32,748 nucleotides of DNA from Blastococcus sp. MG754426 (GTDB taxonomy: Bacteria > Actinomycetota > Actinomycetes > Mycobacteriales > Geodermatophilaceae). The DNA lies in the NCBI RefSeq assembly GCF_021699055.1, contig NZ_SSXC01000045.1, positions 1-32,748 on the forward strand, written 5' to 3'. Of the stretch, positions 21,368 to 28,102 are shown piece by piece. Numbering within the stretch: the first letter of the stretch is position 1; each line of letters opens with the position of its first letter. The notes under the pieces were generated by a model that did not search any database, was not told the DNA's origin, and saw only the letters and a program-made list of their open reading frames with translations. The position numbers were made by a program, and so were the translations under genes.

Positions 21368-21955
21368 TCAGTCCTCGGGGGTCGGGTCCTCCGGGGCCTC
21401 GAAGCCGCCCTGGCCCGGGGGCTCGGAGACCACCGGCGCCTCCATGGTGACCTCGCCGGCCTGCTCGAACACGAAGGTGACGGGGATCGACTGCGACGAG
21501 CGGAGGTCCGTGGACAGGTCGGTCAGGAGCACCGACGGCGGGCCCTCGGGCTCCAGGTAGACGTTGTCCTCCTCGGGGATCTCGATCGTCCCGGCGGGAC
21601 CGTCCAGCGGGACCAGCTCCGCGCCGGCGAAGTCCTCACCGCGGACCTCGACCAGCTGGTCACCCGTGGTGCCGGTGTTCGCGATGGCCGCGTAGAGCCG
21701 GACGTCCTCGCCCACCTCCCACACGCCGTCCTCGGGGAAGGCCAGCCCCAGCGCGGTGATCTTGATGTCCTCAGTCACGGCCTCGTCCGGCCCGGGGTTG
21801 CCGCCGATCACCTCGTCGCCGGGGACGTCGAGCGGGTTGTCGAGGTCGTCGACCCCCGGGCTGTCGGCGCCCCCTTCCCCACCGCAGGCGGCGAGGGGCA
21901 GGGTGGCGGCGAGGAGCAGTGCGGCGAGCGGGTGCCTGCGCGTGCGGCGGGTCAT
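21368..21955 (-). CDS. LpqE-like lipoprotein with PCu(A)C-like fold
   Basis: A 195-residue exported lipoprotein. The lipobox is LAAC (C24), followed by an acidic Gly/Asp-rich linker. Residues about 62-180 follow the PCu(A)C pattern: LRLYAAIANTG-like strand, GTIEIPEEDNVYLEPEG, then SIPVTFVFEQAGEVTMEAPV. The Met and His residues that bind copper in true PCu(A)C proteins are not visible, as PSVLLTDL stands where HxM is expected. Copper delivery is therefore doubtful, and mycobacterial LpqE is the closer analogy. The ATG has GAAGGA 5 bases upstream. It is divergent from the zinc-ribbon gene. Confidence 0.65.
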   Translation of the reverse strand: MTRRTRRHPLAALLLAATLPLAACGGEGGADSPGVDDLDNPLDVPGDEVIGGNPGPDEAVTEDIKITALGLAFPEDGVWEVGEDVRLYAAIANTGTTGDQLVEVRGEDFAGAELVPLDGPAGTIEIPEEDNVYLEPEGPPSVLLTDLSTDLRSSQSIPVTFVFEQAGEVTMEAPVVSEPPGQGGFEAPEDPTPED

Positions 21956-22065
21956 CCTGGTCCTTCCGGGGATCTCTCGTACGACCGTCCCCGGTTACCC
22001 CCGGCCGGTCACCGGCACCCCTCGGCGGGCGGGCCGCAACAGACTTGTCGCATTGGGGAGGGCGC

Positions 22066-22215
22066 GTGGACGACGACCGGACCGGGCCGGTGCCCGACGA
22101 GGGCGGTGACCCGGCGTGCTGGCTGCGCCGGGTCTGCCCCGCCTGCGGTGGGCTGGCCGATGACGACCCGCCCACCACCTGCCCCCGGTGCGGGGAGGAC
22201 CTGCCGGCGGGGTGA
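22066..22215 (+). CDS. Small zinc-ribbon protein (49 residues)
   Basis: A 49-residue protein starting at GTG 22066, 4 bases after a GGGGAGGG ribosome site. The N-terminal half is acidic (VDDDRTGPVPDEGGDP). The C-terminal half has two CxxC knuckles, CPACG and CPRCG, 13 residues apart, separated by GLADDDPPTT, which form a minimal zinc ribbon. The strong ribosome site and the compact motif argue that it is real despite its size. It is divergent from the lipoprotein, and its stop is 5 bases from that of the Rieske gene on the other strand. Function is unknown. Confidence 0.75.
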   Translation: MDDDRTGPVPDEGGDPACWLRRVCPACGGLADDDPPTTCPRCGEDLPAG

Positions 22216-22220
22216 GCGGG

Positions 22221-23546
22221 TCAGGCGGCCGCGCGCGTGCGCCCGGCCGCACGGAAGTCGCAGAGCGCGTCCCGGAGCGCCACGCCCAGCCGGTCGGCGG
22301 GCAGGTGCAGCTCGACGCGGGGGTCCAGCGGCAGCCCGGCGGACGGCGGGCCGGCCAGCAGCGCCAGGTCGGCGTCCAGGGCCTGCTGCTCGGCCGCGGC
22401 GTGGGCGGCCAGCAGCGCGCGCGACGGCAGCGGCCGGCCGGGCCCGGACGCGTGCAGGACCCGGGTGAGCACGCGGGTGGAGTCGGCGTCCTCGGGCTGG
22501 AGCAGGGTCACCACGGTCGTCGTCGCCCCCGAGTCCAGCTGGTCGCGGCGCACCCGCAGCGCGAACGGGGCCCGGTGCACGTAGGTGACGCGGCGGCGCT
22601 GCCGCAGCGGGCGCCCGCCCAGCGCCACCTCGGGGTCCAGCGGGTCGTCGCACCACTGCTCCTGCACCGAGCGGAACCCGCCCGCCTCCCGGACCACCTC
22701 GTACGGCGGCACCTCCGGGTGGTCGGCGGCCCCCGTCGTCCCGCCGTGCACGAACGGCAACCGGGCGACGTCGAGCAGCAGGTCGGCGACGACGGCCGCG
22801 GGGGCCGGGGTGCGCCGGGGCGCCAGCCACCGGGACAGGAACCGGCGGTCGTCGTCCTCCGGCACCTCCAGCGGCGCCCCGGCCGGCGCGGCCGGGGCGA
22901 GCTCGACGACGCCCCACCGCTCGCGGACACCGTGCGCGGGTGGATCGGCCCGCAGCCCGTCGCCGTCCCTCCGCAGGGTCCACGTCCGGCCGAGCAACCG
23001 GACCTGCAGCCAGCCGCCGTCCCGGAGCTCGGGGGAGAGGGCCACCGGGTGCCAGGCCCGGTCCAGCGAGGGGTCGAGGTTCCCGAACACCGGGCCGCGC
23101 GGCGCGGCGACGGGCGGCGGCGCCTCGGGGACCGGCCGCTCGGCGGGCCGGGGCGGCAGCGGGAGGGCGGTGCGGTCGGGGGCCAGCCACACCCAGCCGT
23201 GCCGCTCCTCGACCGCCCACGGCATCGCCAGGTCCGCCCGGGGCGGGGGCGCGCCGGCCGGCCCGAGCGAGGGCGCGGCCACGCACCGGCCGTCGGCGTC
23301 GAACCGCCAGCCGTGGCGCGGGCACTCCAGCCGGCCGTCGGTGACCGTGGCGGACGCGAGCGGGACGGCCCGGTGCGGGCAGCCGGCCGGGAAGGCGCTC
23401 ACCTCGCCCCCCGGCCGCAGCCGGACCACCACCCAGGCGCGCCCGCCGGCGCCCACCGGCACCGGCGTCGTGCCCACGTCGGCGGCGCGGGCCACCGCGA
23501 ACCACCCCGACGGCAGAGCGCTGATCGCGACCATGAGCCATTGCAC
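22221..23546 (-). CDS. Rieske [2Fe-2S] oxygenase-like protein, divergent
   Basis: A 441-residue iron-sulfur protein. The N-terminal Rieske domain (about 10-125) has both cluster motifs, CPHR (C56, H58) and CPRHGW (C75, H78). Residues about 163-225 (RAWHPVALSPEL, VRLLGRTWTLRRDGDG) look like the start of a second Rieske domain without cluster ligands. The C-terminal part resembles the catalytic domain of ring-hydroxylating or VanA-type oxygenases. In LLDVARLPFVHGG the usual D-x-x-H-x4-H iron motif reads D259-x-x-R262-x4-H267, so one iron ligand seems to be missing. GTG 23546 has AGGG 5 bases upstream; ATG 23534 is possible. The substrate is unknown, and it may not be a working oxygenase. Confidence 0.8.
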   Translation of the reverse strand: MQWLMVAISALPSGWFAVARAADVGTTPVPVGAGGRAWVVVRLRPGGEVSAFPAGCPHRAVPLASATVTDGRLECPRHGWRFDADGRCVAAPSLGPAGAPPPRADLAMPWAVEERHGWVWLAPDRTALPLPPRPAERPVPEAPPPVAAPRGPVFGNLDPSLDRAWHPVALSPELRDGGWLQVRLLGRTWTLRRDGDGLRADPPAHGVRERWGVVELAPAAPAGAPLEVPEDDDRRFLSRWLAPRRTPAPAAVVADLLLDVARLPFVHGGTTGAADHPEVPPYEVVREAGGFRSVQEQWCDDPLDPEVALGGRPLRQRRRVTYVHRAPFALRVRRDQLDSGATTTVVTLLQPEDADSTRVLTRVLHASGPGRPLPSRALLAAHAAAEQQALDADLALLAGPPSAGLPLDPRVELHLPADRLGVALRDALCDFRAAGRTRAAA

Positions 23547-23564
23547 CCGGGCCCTGTGCCTTCC

Positions 23565-23593
23565 GGGTTACGGCGGTGGAGCGATCCGGTCAA
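23565..23593 (-). promoter_or_regulatory. Candidate promoter of the Rieske gene
   Basis: Minus-strand TTGACC (23588-23593) and TAACCC (23565-23570) are 17 bases apart, giving a start about 10-12 bases upstream of the GTG. The -35 match is good; the -10 lacks the final T. Confidence 0.45.
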
Positions 23594-23681
23594 CCCTGCG
23601 CCCGGCGGCGGCCACCGCACCGGTCGGCGGTCTCTACAGTGACCCCGACCACAGCCCGGCGGTTGCCCGGAGGGAGGGACC

Positions 23682-24809
23682 GTGTTGCGCGGAGCGCTGC
23701 GCTGGCTGCGCCCCGGCCACCTGGGCACGGAGGCCGAGCAGGCGACCTTCCGCACCCTCCACTCGGCCTCCCTCACGGCGCCGGAGCTGCGCGAGGGGCT
23801 GACCAGCGGCTCCGCCGGGCGCGCGATCCGGCACCTGCGGGACCTGCTCGGGGTGCCCGCCGTCGCGCTGACCGACACCGTGACGACGCTGGCCTGGGAC
23901 GGCCGCTTCGGCCACCACGAGCAGGACGCGGCAGCCCTCGCCGCCGTCGTCGTGGAGTCGGGCGGCACGGTGGTGCTGGACCGCACGAGCTTCGCCTGCT
24001 CGGACGCCGGGTGCGGGCTGCGGCAGGTCGTGATCAGCCCGCTGGTGGTGGAGGACCGGGTGGTCGGCACCCTGCAGGCGTTCACCTCGTCGGCCTCCGC
24101 CGCGCTCGTGCGGGCCGTGACCGAGGTGGCGCGGTGGGTGTCGGGGAACCTGGAGCTGGCCGAGCTCGACGCCTCGCGGACGCGGCTGATGGAGGCGGAG
24201 GTGCGGGCGCTGCGGGCGCAGATCAGCCCCCACTTCATCTACAACTCGCTGACCGCGATCGCCTCGTTCGTCCGGACCGACCCGGTGCGGGCGCGCGAGC
24301 TGCTGCTGGAGTTCGCCGACTTCACCCGCTACTCCTTCAGCCACCACGGCGAGTACACGACGCTGGCCGAGGAGCTGCGGTCCATCGAGCGCTACCTGGT
24401 GCTGGAGAAGGCGCGGTTCGGTGACCGGCTGCAGGTCACGCTGCGGGTGGCGCAGGAGGTGCTGCCCGTCGCCGTCCCCTTCCTCTGCCTGCAGCCGCTC
24501 GTGGAGAACGCGGTGCGGCACGGCCTGGAGCGCAAGCCGGGCACCGGGACGGTGACCATCATCGCCGCCGACCAGGCCGGGGAGTGCCTGATCTCGGTCG
24601 AGGACGACGGCATCGGCGAGGACCCGGAGAAGGTGCGGCGGGCCCTCGCCGGCGACGTCTCGGTCGACTCGGTGGGGCTGGGCAACGTCGACGCCCGGCT
24701 GCGCACGGCGTTCGGGGACGACTACGGTCTGGTCGTCGAGACCGCCCCGGGCGCGGGGACGAAGGTCATCGTGCGGGTCCCCAAGTTCGCTCCCGGGGTG
24801 CGTCCGTGA
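23682..24809 (+). CDS. Soluble LytS/YehU-family sensor histidine kinase
   Basis: A 375-residue cytosolic kinase. A GAF-like domain (about 30-160) contains the paired cysteines C106 and C111 in SFACSDAGCGL, which could sense redox or bind metal. The His_kinase motif ISPHFIYNSLTAI carries phosphoacceptor H184. The ATPase domain has CLQPLVENAVRHG and ISVEDDGIG. No membrane helices are seen, unlike classical LytS. GTG 23682 has GGAGGGAGGG just upstream, and a TACAGT box at 23635-23640 could be the -10. The LytTR regulator follows after 53 bases. Linkage to two symporters suggests control of carboxylate uptake. Confidence 0.93.
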   Translation: MLRGALRWLRPGHLGTEAEQATFRTLHSASLTAPELREGLTSGSAGRAIRHLRDLLGVPAVALTDTVTTLAWDGRFGHHEQDAAALAAVVVESGGTVVLDRTSFACSDAGCGLRQVVISPLVVEDRVVGTLQAFTSSASAALVRAVTEVARWVSGNLELAELDASRTRLMEAEVRALRAQISPHFIYNSLTAIASFVRTDPVRARELLLEFADFTRYSFSHHGEYTTLAEELRSIERYLVLEKARFGDRLQVTLRVAQEVLPVAVPFLCLQPLVENAVRHGLERKPGTGTVTIIAADQAGECLISVEDDGIGEDPEKVRRALAGDVSVDSVGLGNVDARLRTAFGDDYGLVVETAPGAGTKVIVRVPKFAPGVRP

Positions 24810-24862
24810 CCGAGCTGGCGAGGGCGCGGAACCGGACGGGCGACCGCCTGCGAGGAGGGGCC

Positions 24863-25606
24863 GTGACCGCAGACCGGTTGACCGTCCTGGTGGTCGACGA
24901 CGAGCGCCCGGCCCTGGAGGAGCTGCGCTGGCTGCTCGAGCGGGACGCGCGCATCGGCACCGTGCTGGCCAGCGACTCGGCGACGGAGGCGTTGCGCCTG
25001 CTCCAGGAGCGGGCGGTCGACGCCGTCTTCCTCGACATCCGGATGCCCGGGCTCAGCGGCGTCGACCTGGCGCGCGTGCTGTCCCGGTTCAAGGTGCCGC
25101 CGCCGGTCGTCTTCGTCACCGCGCACGACGACCACGCGGTGGACGCGTTCGAGCTCGGCGCCGTCGACTACGTGCTCAAGCCGGTCCGCGACGACCGGCT
25201 GGCCGAGGCGGTCCGCCGGGTGGTCGGCGCCCGGAGCGGCGGGGCCGCGCCGGTGGACGACGACATCGCCGTGGAGCTGGGCGGGGTGACCAGGTTCGTC
25301 CCGCGCTCCAGCGTCCGGTACGTCGAGGCCCAGGGGGACTACGCGCGGCTGCACACCCCGTCGGGCAGCCACCTGGTCCGCGTGCCGCTGACCACCCTGG
25401 AGGAGAGCTGGAAGGACGCCGGCTTCGTCCGGATCCACCGGTCGCTCCTGGTCGCGCTCCAGCACGTCGAGGAGGTCCGGATGGACGGCGGCCGGTGCAC
25501 CGTCGTCGTCGGCGGCAGCGAGCTGGTCGTCAGCCGGCGGCACACCCGGGAGCTGCGCGACCTCCTCGTCCGGCGCGCCCGGCCCGGCGCGCAGAACCGG
25601 GGCTGA
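24863..25606 (+). CDS. LytTR-family response regulator
   Basis: A 247-residue regulator. The receiver has VVDDERPALEEL, phosphoacceptor D58 in AVFLDIRMPG and the lysine in YVLKPVRDDR. The LytTR DNA-binding domain (about 135-240) contains VRYVEAQGDYARLHTPSG, VRIHRSLLVAL and the final VSRRHTRELRDLL. GTG 24863 is preferred because of GAGGAGGGG directly upstream. GTG 24806, which overlaps the kinase stop, would add 19 unconserved residues. The next gene starts 3 bases after its stop, tying it to the symporter. Confidence 0.93.
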   Translation: MTADRLTVLVVDDERPALEELRWLLERDARIGTVLASDSATEALRLLQERAVDAVFLDIRMPGLSGVDLARVLSRFKVPPPVVFVTAHDDHAVDAFELGAVDYVLKPVRDDRLAEAVRRVVGARSGGAAPVDDDIAVELGGVTRFVPRSSVRYVEAQGDYARLHTPSGSHLVRVPLTTLEESWKDAGFVRIHRSLLVALQHVEEVRMDGGRCTVVVGGSELVVSRRHTRELRDLLVRRARPGAQNRG

Positions 25607-25609
25607 CCG

Positions 25610-25984
25610 GTGCCGGACAGCTCGCCCCGCCGGGTGCGCGTCACCAGCCCGCGCACCGGTGCCGCGCGCGTGCAGCGGGTCCCGGTCGCCCGCGAGATCG
25701 ACGCGCAGACCGCCCTGGGCGAGGTGTACATGCGCTCGCTGCTGCGCTCCCAGCTCCGGCTGGCGCTGCTGGCCCTCGCCACCCTGGTCGTGGTGGTGGG
25801 CGGCATCCCCCTGCTGTTCTGGCTCGCGCCCGAGCTGTCGACGGTCGTGGTGCTCGCGGTGCCGCTGCCGTGGCTGCTGCTGGCCTTCGCCGTCTACCCG
25901 TTCCTGTTCGCCGTCGGCTGGCTCTACGTCCGGGCGGCCGAGCGCAACGAACGGGCCTTCACCGACGTGCTCGACCGCTCGTGA
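25610..25984 (+). CDS. Small two-helix membrane protein, companion of the symporter
   Basis: A 124-residue protein with a basic, soluble N-terminus (about 1-45) and two membrane helices (about 49-72 and 78-105; LALLALATLVVVVGGIPLLF and PWLLLAFAVYPFLFAVGWLY). It starts at GTG 25610, 3 bases after the LytTR stop, and ends 25 bases before the symporter. Its size, two helices and position mirror the DUF485 protein that precedes ActP further on, so a similar accessory role is likely. No direct function is known. Confidence 0.75.
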   Translation: MPDSSPRRVRVTSPRTGAARVQRVPVAREIDAQTALGEVYMRSLLRSQLRLALLALATLVVVVGGIPLLFWLAPELSTVVVLAVPLPWLLLAFAVYPFLFAVGWLYVRAAERNERAFTDVLDRS

Positions 25985-26009
25985 CCCCGCGGCCGACGGG
26001 GGACCGGTC

Positions 26010-27530
26010 GTGAGCGCCGCGGGCTACAGCCTCCTCGCGGTGACGGCCGTCGTCGTCGCCACGCTGGCGGTGGGCGCGTACGGCTGGCGGTTCTCCCGCA
26101 CCACCAGCGACTTCTTCGTGGCCTCCCGCACCGTGCGGCCCGGGCTGAACGCCTCGGCCATCGGCGGGGAGTACCTCTCGGCGGCGTCGTTCCTGGGCGT
26201 CGCCGGACTGGTGCTGGCGTTCGGCACGGAGATGCTCTGGTACCCGGTCGGCTGGACCGCCGGCTACCTCGTCCTGCTGGTCCTCGTCGCCGCGCCGCTG
26301 CGCCGCTCGGGCGCCTACACGCTCCCCGACTTCGCCGAGAGCCGGCTGGAGTCGCGGGGGGTGCGCCGGCTGTCGGCGCTGCTGGTCGTGGCGATCGGCT
26401 GGCTCTACCTCATGCCGCAGTTCCAGGGGGCGGGCCTCGCGCTGGCCGCCACGACGGGGACCGGGGCCTGGTTGGGCGGCGCGCTCGTCGCGACGGTGGT
26501 GCTGGTCAACGTGCTGTTCGGCGGCATGCGCAGCATCACCTTCGTCCAGGCCTTCCAGTACTGGCTCAAGCTGACCGCGCTGCTGTTCCCGCTGCTGTTC
26601 ATGGTGACCATCTGGCTCGGCGACGGCGCCGTCTCCCCGGCCTCGACCGGCACGACGCCCGGGGACTCGTGGGAGTCGCCGCTGGCCGGGGCCGGCGACC
26701 ACCGGCTCTACACCACCTACTCGATCATCGTGGCCACGTTCCTCGGCACGATGGGCCTCCCGCACGTGGTGGTGCGCTTCTACACCAACCCGGACGGGGC
26801 CGCGGCGCGGCGCACCACCCTGTTCGTGCTGGCCCTGCTGGGGCTCTTCTACCTCCTGCCGCCGGTGTACGGCGGGCTGGGCCGGCTGTACGCGCCGGAC
26901 CTGATCGCCAGCGGGAACACCGAGTCGGTGGTGCTGGAGCTCCCGGCGCGCATGCTGGCCGGGACGCTGGGCGACCTGCTGTCGGCCCTGACCACGGCGG
27001 GGGCGTTCGCCGCGTTCCTGTCGACGTCGTCCGGGCTGACCGTCGCGGTGGCCGGCGTCATCAGCCAGGACGTGCTGGGGCGCCGCCTCGGCGGCGTGCG
27101 CGCGTTCCAGGCCGGGGCCGTGGTCGCCGTCCTGGTGCCGCTGGGCCTGGCCCTGCTGGCCGAGGGGGTGGGCGTCGCCCAGGCGGTGGGGCTGGCCTTC
27201 GCCTTCGCCGCCTCCACGTTCTGCCCGCTGCTGGTGCTGGGCATCTGGTGGCGCCGGCTCACCGACGCCGGGGCGATCGCGGGGATGCTCGTCGGCGGCG
27301 GGTGCGCCGGGGGTGCGGTGCTGGCCACCCTGCTCGGCGCGGCCCCGGCCGGCTGGCCGGGGGCGCTGCTCGCCCAGCCCGCGGCGTGGACCGTGCCGCT
27401 GGCCTTCCTGACCATGGTGGCGGTCTCCCTGGCCACGCCCCGGCGGGTGCCGCGGCACGCCGCCCGGACGATGGTCCGGCTGCACACCCCCGAGGCCGTG
27501 CAGCTCGACCGCGGCGTCCTGCCCCGCTGA
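26010..27530 (+). CDS. Sodium/solute symporter (SSF family), carboxylate type
   Basis: A 506-residue transporter with about 13 membrane helices, of the SSF family that couples uptake of small carboxylates to sodium or another cation. Diagnostic stretches are SDFFVASRTV, IGGEYLSAASFLGVAGLV, FGGMRSITFVQAFQYW, TMGLPHVVVRFYTNPDG and FLSTSSGLTVAVAGVISQD. They parallel those of the ActP protein downstream. GTG 26010 has a GGGGGA site 6-7 bases before it. Placement behind LytS/LytTR suggests transcription responds to substrate, perhaps acetate, pyruvate or lactate; the substrate cannot be read from the sequence. Confidence 0.93.
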   Translation: MSAAGYSLLAVTAVVVATLAVGAYGWRFSRTTSDFFVASRTVRPGLNASAIGGEYLSAASFLGVAGLVLAFGTEMLWYPVGWTAGYLVLLVLVAAPLRRSGAYTLPDFAESRLESRGVRRLSALLVVAIGWLYLMPQFQGAGLALAATTGTGAWLGGALVATVVLVNVLFGGMRSITFVQAFQYWLKLTALLFPLLFMVTIWLGDGAVSPASTGTTPGDSWESPLAGAGDHRLYTTYSIIVATFLGTMGLPHVVVRFYTNPDGAAARRTTLFVLALLGLFYLLPPVYGGLGRLYAPDLIASGNTESVVLELPARMLAGTLGDLLSALTTAGAFAAFLSTSSGLTVAVAGVISQDVLGRRLGGVRAFQAGAVVAVLVPLGLALLAEGVGVAQAVGLAFAFAASTFCPLLVLGIWWRRLTDAGAIAGMLVGGGCAGGAVLATLLGAAPAGWPGALLAQPAAWTVPLAFLTMVAVSLATPRRVPRHAARTMVRLHTPEAVQLDRGVLPR

Positions 27531-27631
27531 TCGACCGCTCGTCCCGCCGGACCTGCCGCACGCCGACTCCTGGTCGCCGCTCGGCGCAGCGGGCGGGCGA
27601 CCCGGGCTCCCACCGGAGGGCGCGCCCCTAC

Positions 27632-27647
27632 CGTGACAGGGCTCACA
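27632..27647 (+). promoter_or_regulatory. CRP/GlxR-type operator upstream of DUF485-ActP
   Basis: CGTGACAGGGCTCACA matches the CRP/GlxR consensus TGTGA-N6-TCACA at 9 of 10 fixed positions. It is centred about 61 bases upstream of the DUF485 start, in the only sizeable gap of the transport module. Actinobacterial CRP homologues such as GlxR control acetate metabolism, which suits the downstream genes. Confidence 0.65.
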
Positions 27648-27700
27648 GTTCTGCCCGCCCGCCGTCGAGGCCCCGCTCAGACCAACCAGGAGCTCGCACC

Positions 27701-28102
27701 GTGACCGATCCACAGGAACGGCGTCTGCTGACGCCCGAGGAGTACCGCGCTGCGCAGGACTCACCGGAGTTCGTGGAGCTGAAGAAGCGCTTCCGCAGCT
27801 TCGCGTTCCCGATGACCGTGGCCTTCCTCGTCTGGTACCTGCTCTACGTCCTGCTCTCGACGTACGCCTCGGACTTCATGTCCACCCAGGTGTTCGGCAA
27901 CGTGAACGTCGGCCTGCTGTTCGGGCTGGGCCAGTTCGTGACCACGTTCGTCATCACGCACCTGTACGTGGCGCACGCCAACAAGCGCACCGACCCCATC
28001 GCCGACGAGATGCGCGAGCGCCTCGAGGCCCACGACTACGCGCCGGGCGCCCACGCCGGTGACCACACCCACACCCGGACCCAGGGGGCTACCCGTGCCT
28101 GA
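27701..28102 (+). CDS. DUF485 membrane protein
   Basis: A 133-residue protein with two membrane helices (about 34-55 and 68-92). The DUF485 features are FVELKKRFRSFAFPMTVAFL, YLLYVLLSTYASDFM and THLYVAHANKRTDPIADEMR. It begins at GTG 27701 with AGGAG 8 bases upstream and overlaps the ActP gene by 8 bases. DUF485 proteins are regular partners of ActP/MctC symporters and probably help their assembly or activity. The histidine-rich tail (HDYAPGAHAGDHTHTRT) is not part of the conserved domain. Confidence 0.93.
   Translation: MTDPQERRLLTPEEYRAAQDSPEFVELKKRFRSFAFPMTVAFLVWYLLYVLLSTYASDFMSTQVFGNVNVGLLFGLGQFVTTFVITHLYVAHANKRTDPIADEMRERLEAHDYAPGAHAGDHTHTRTQGATRA

Noticed and set aside
25959..27764. 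601-codon minus-strand frame opposite the symporter
   Set aside because: Gln/Gly/Arg/His-rich repetitive translation typical of the antisense of membrane helices; no domain.
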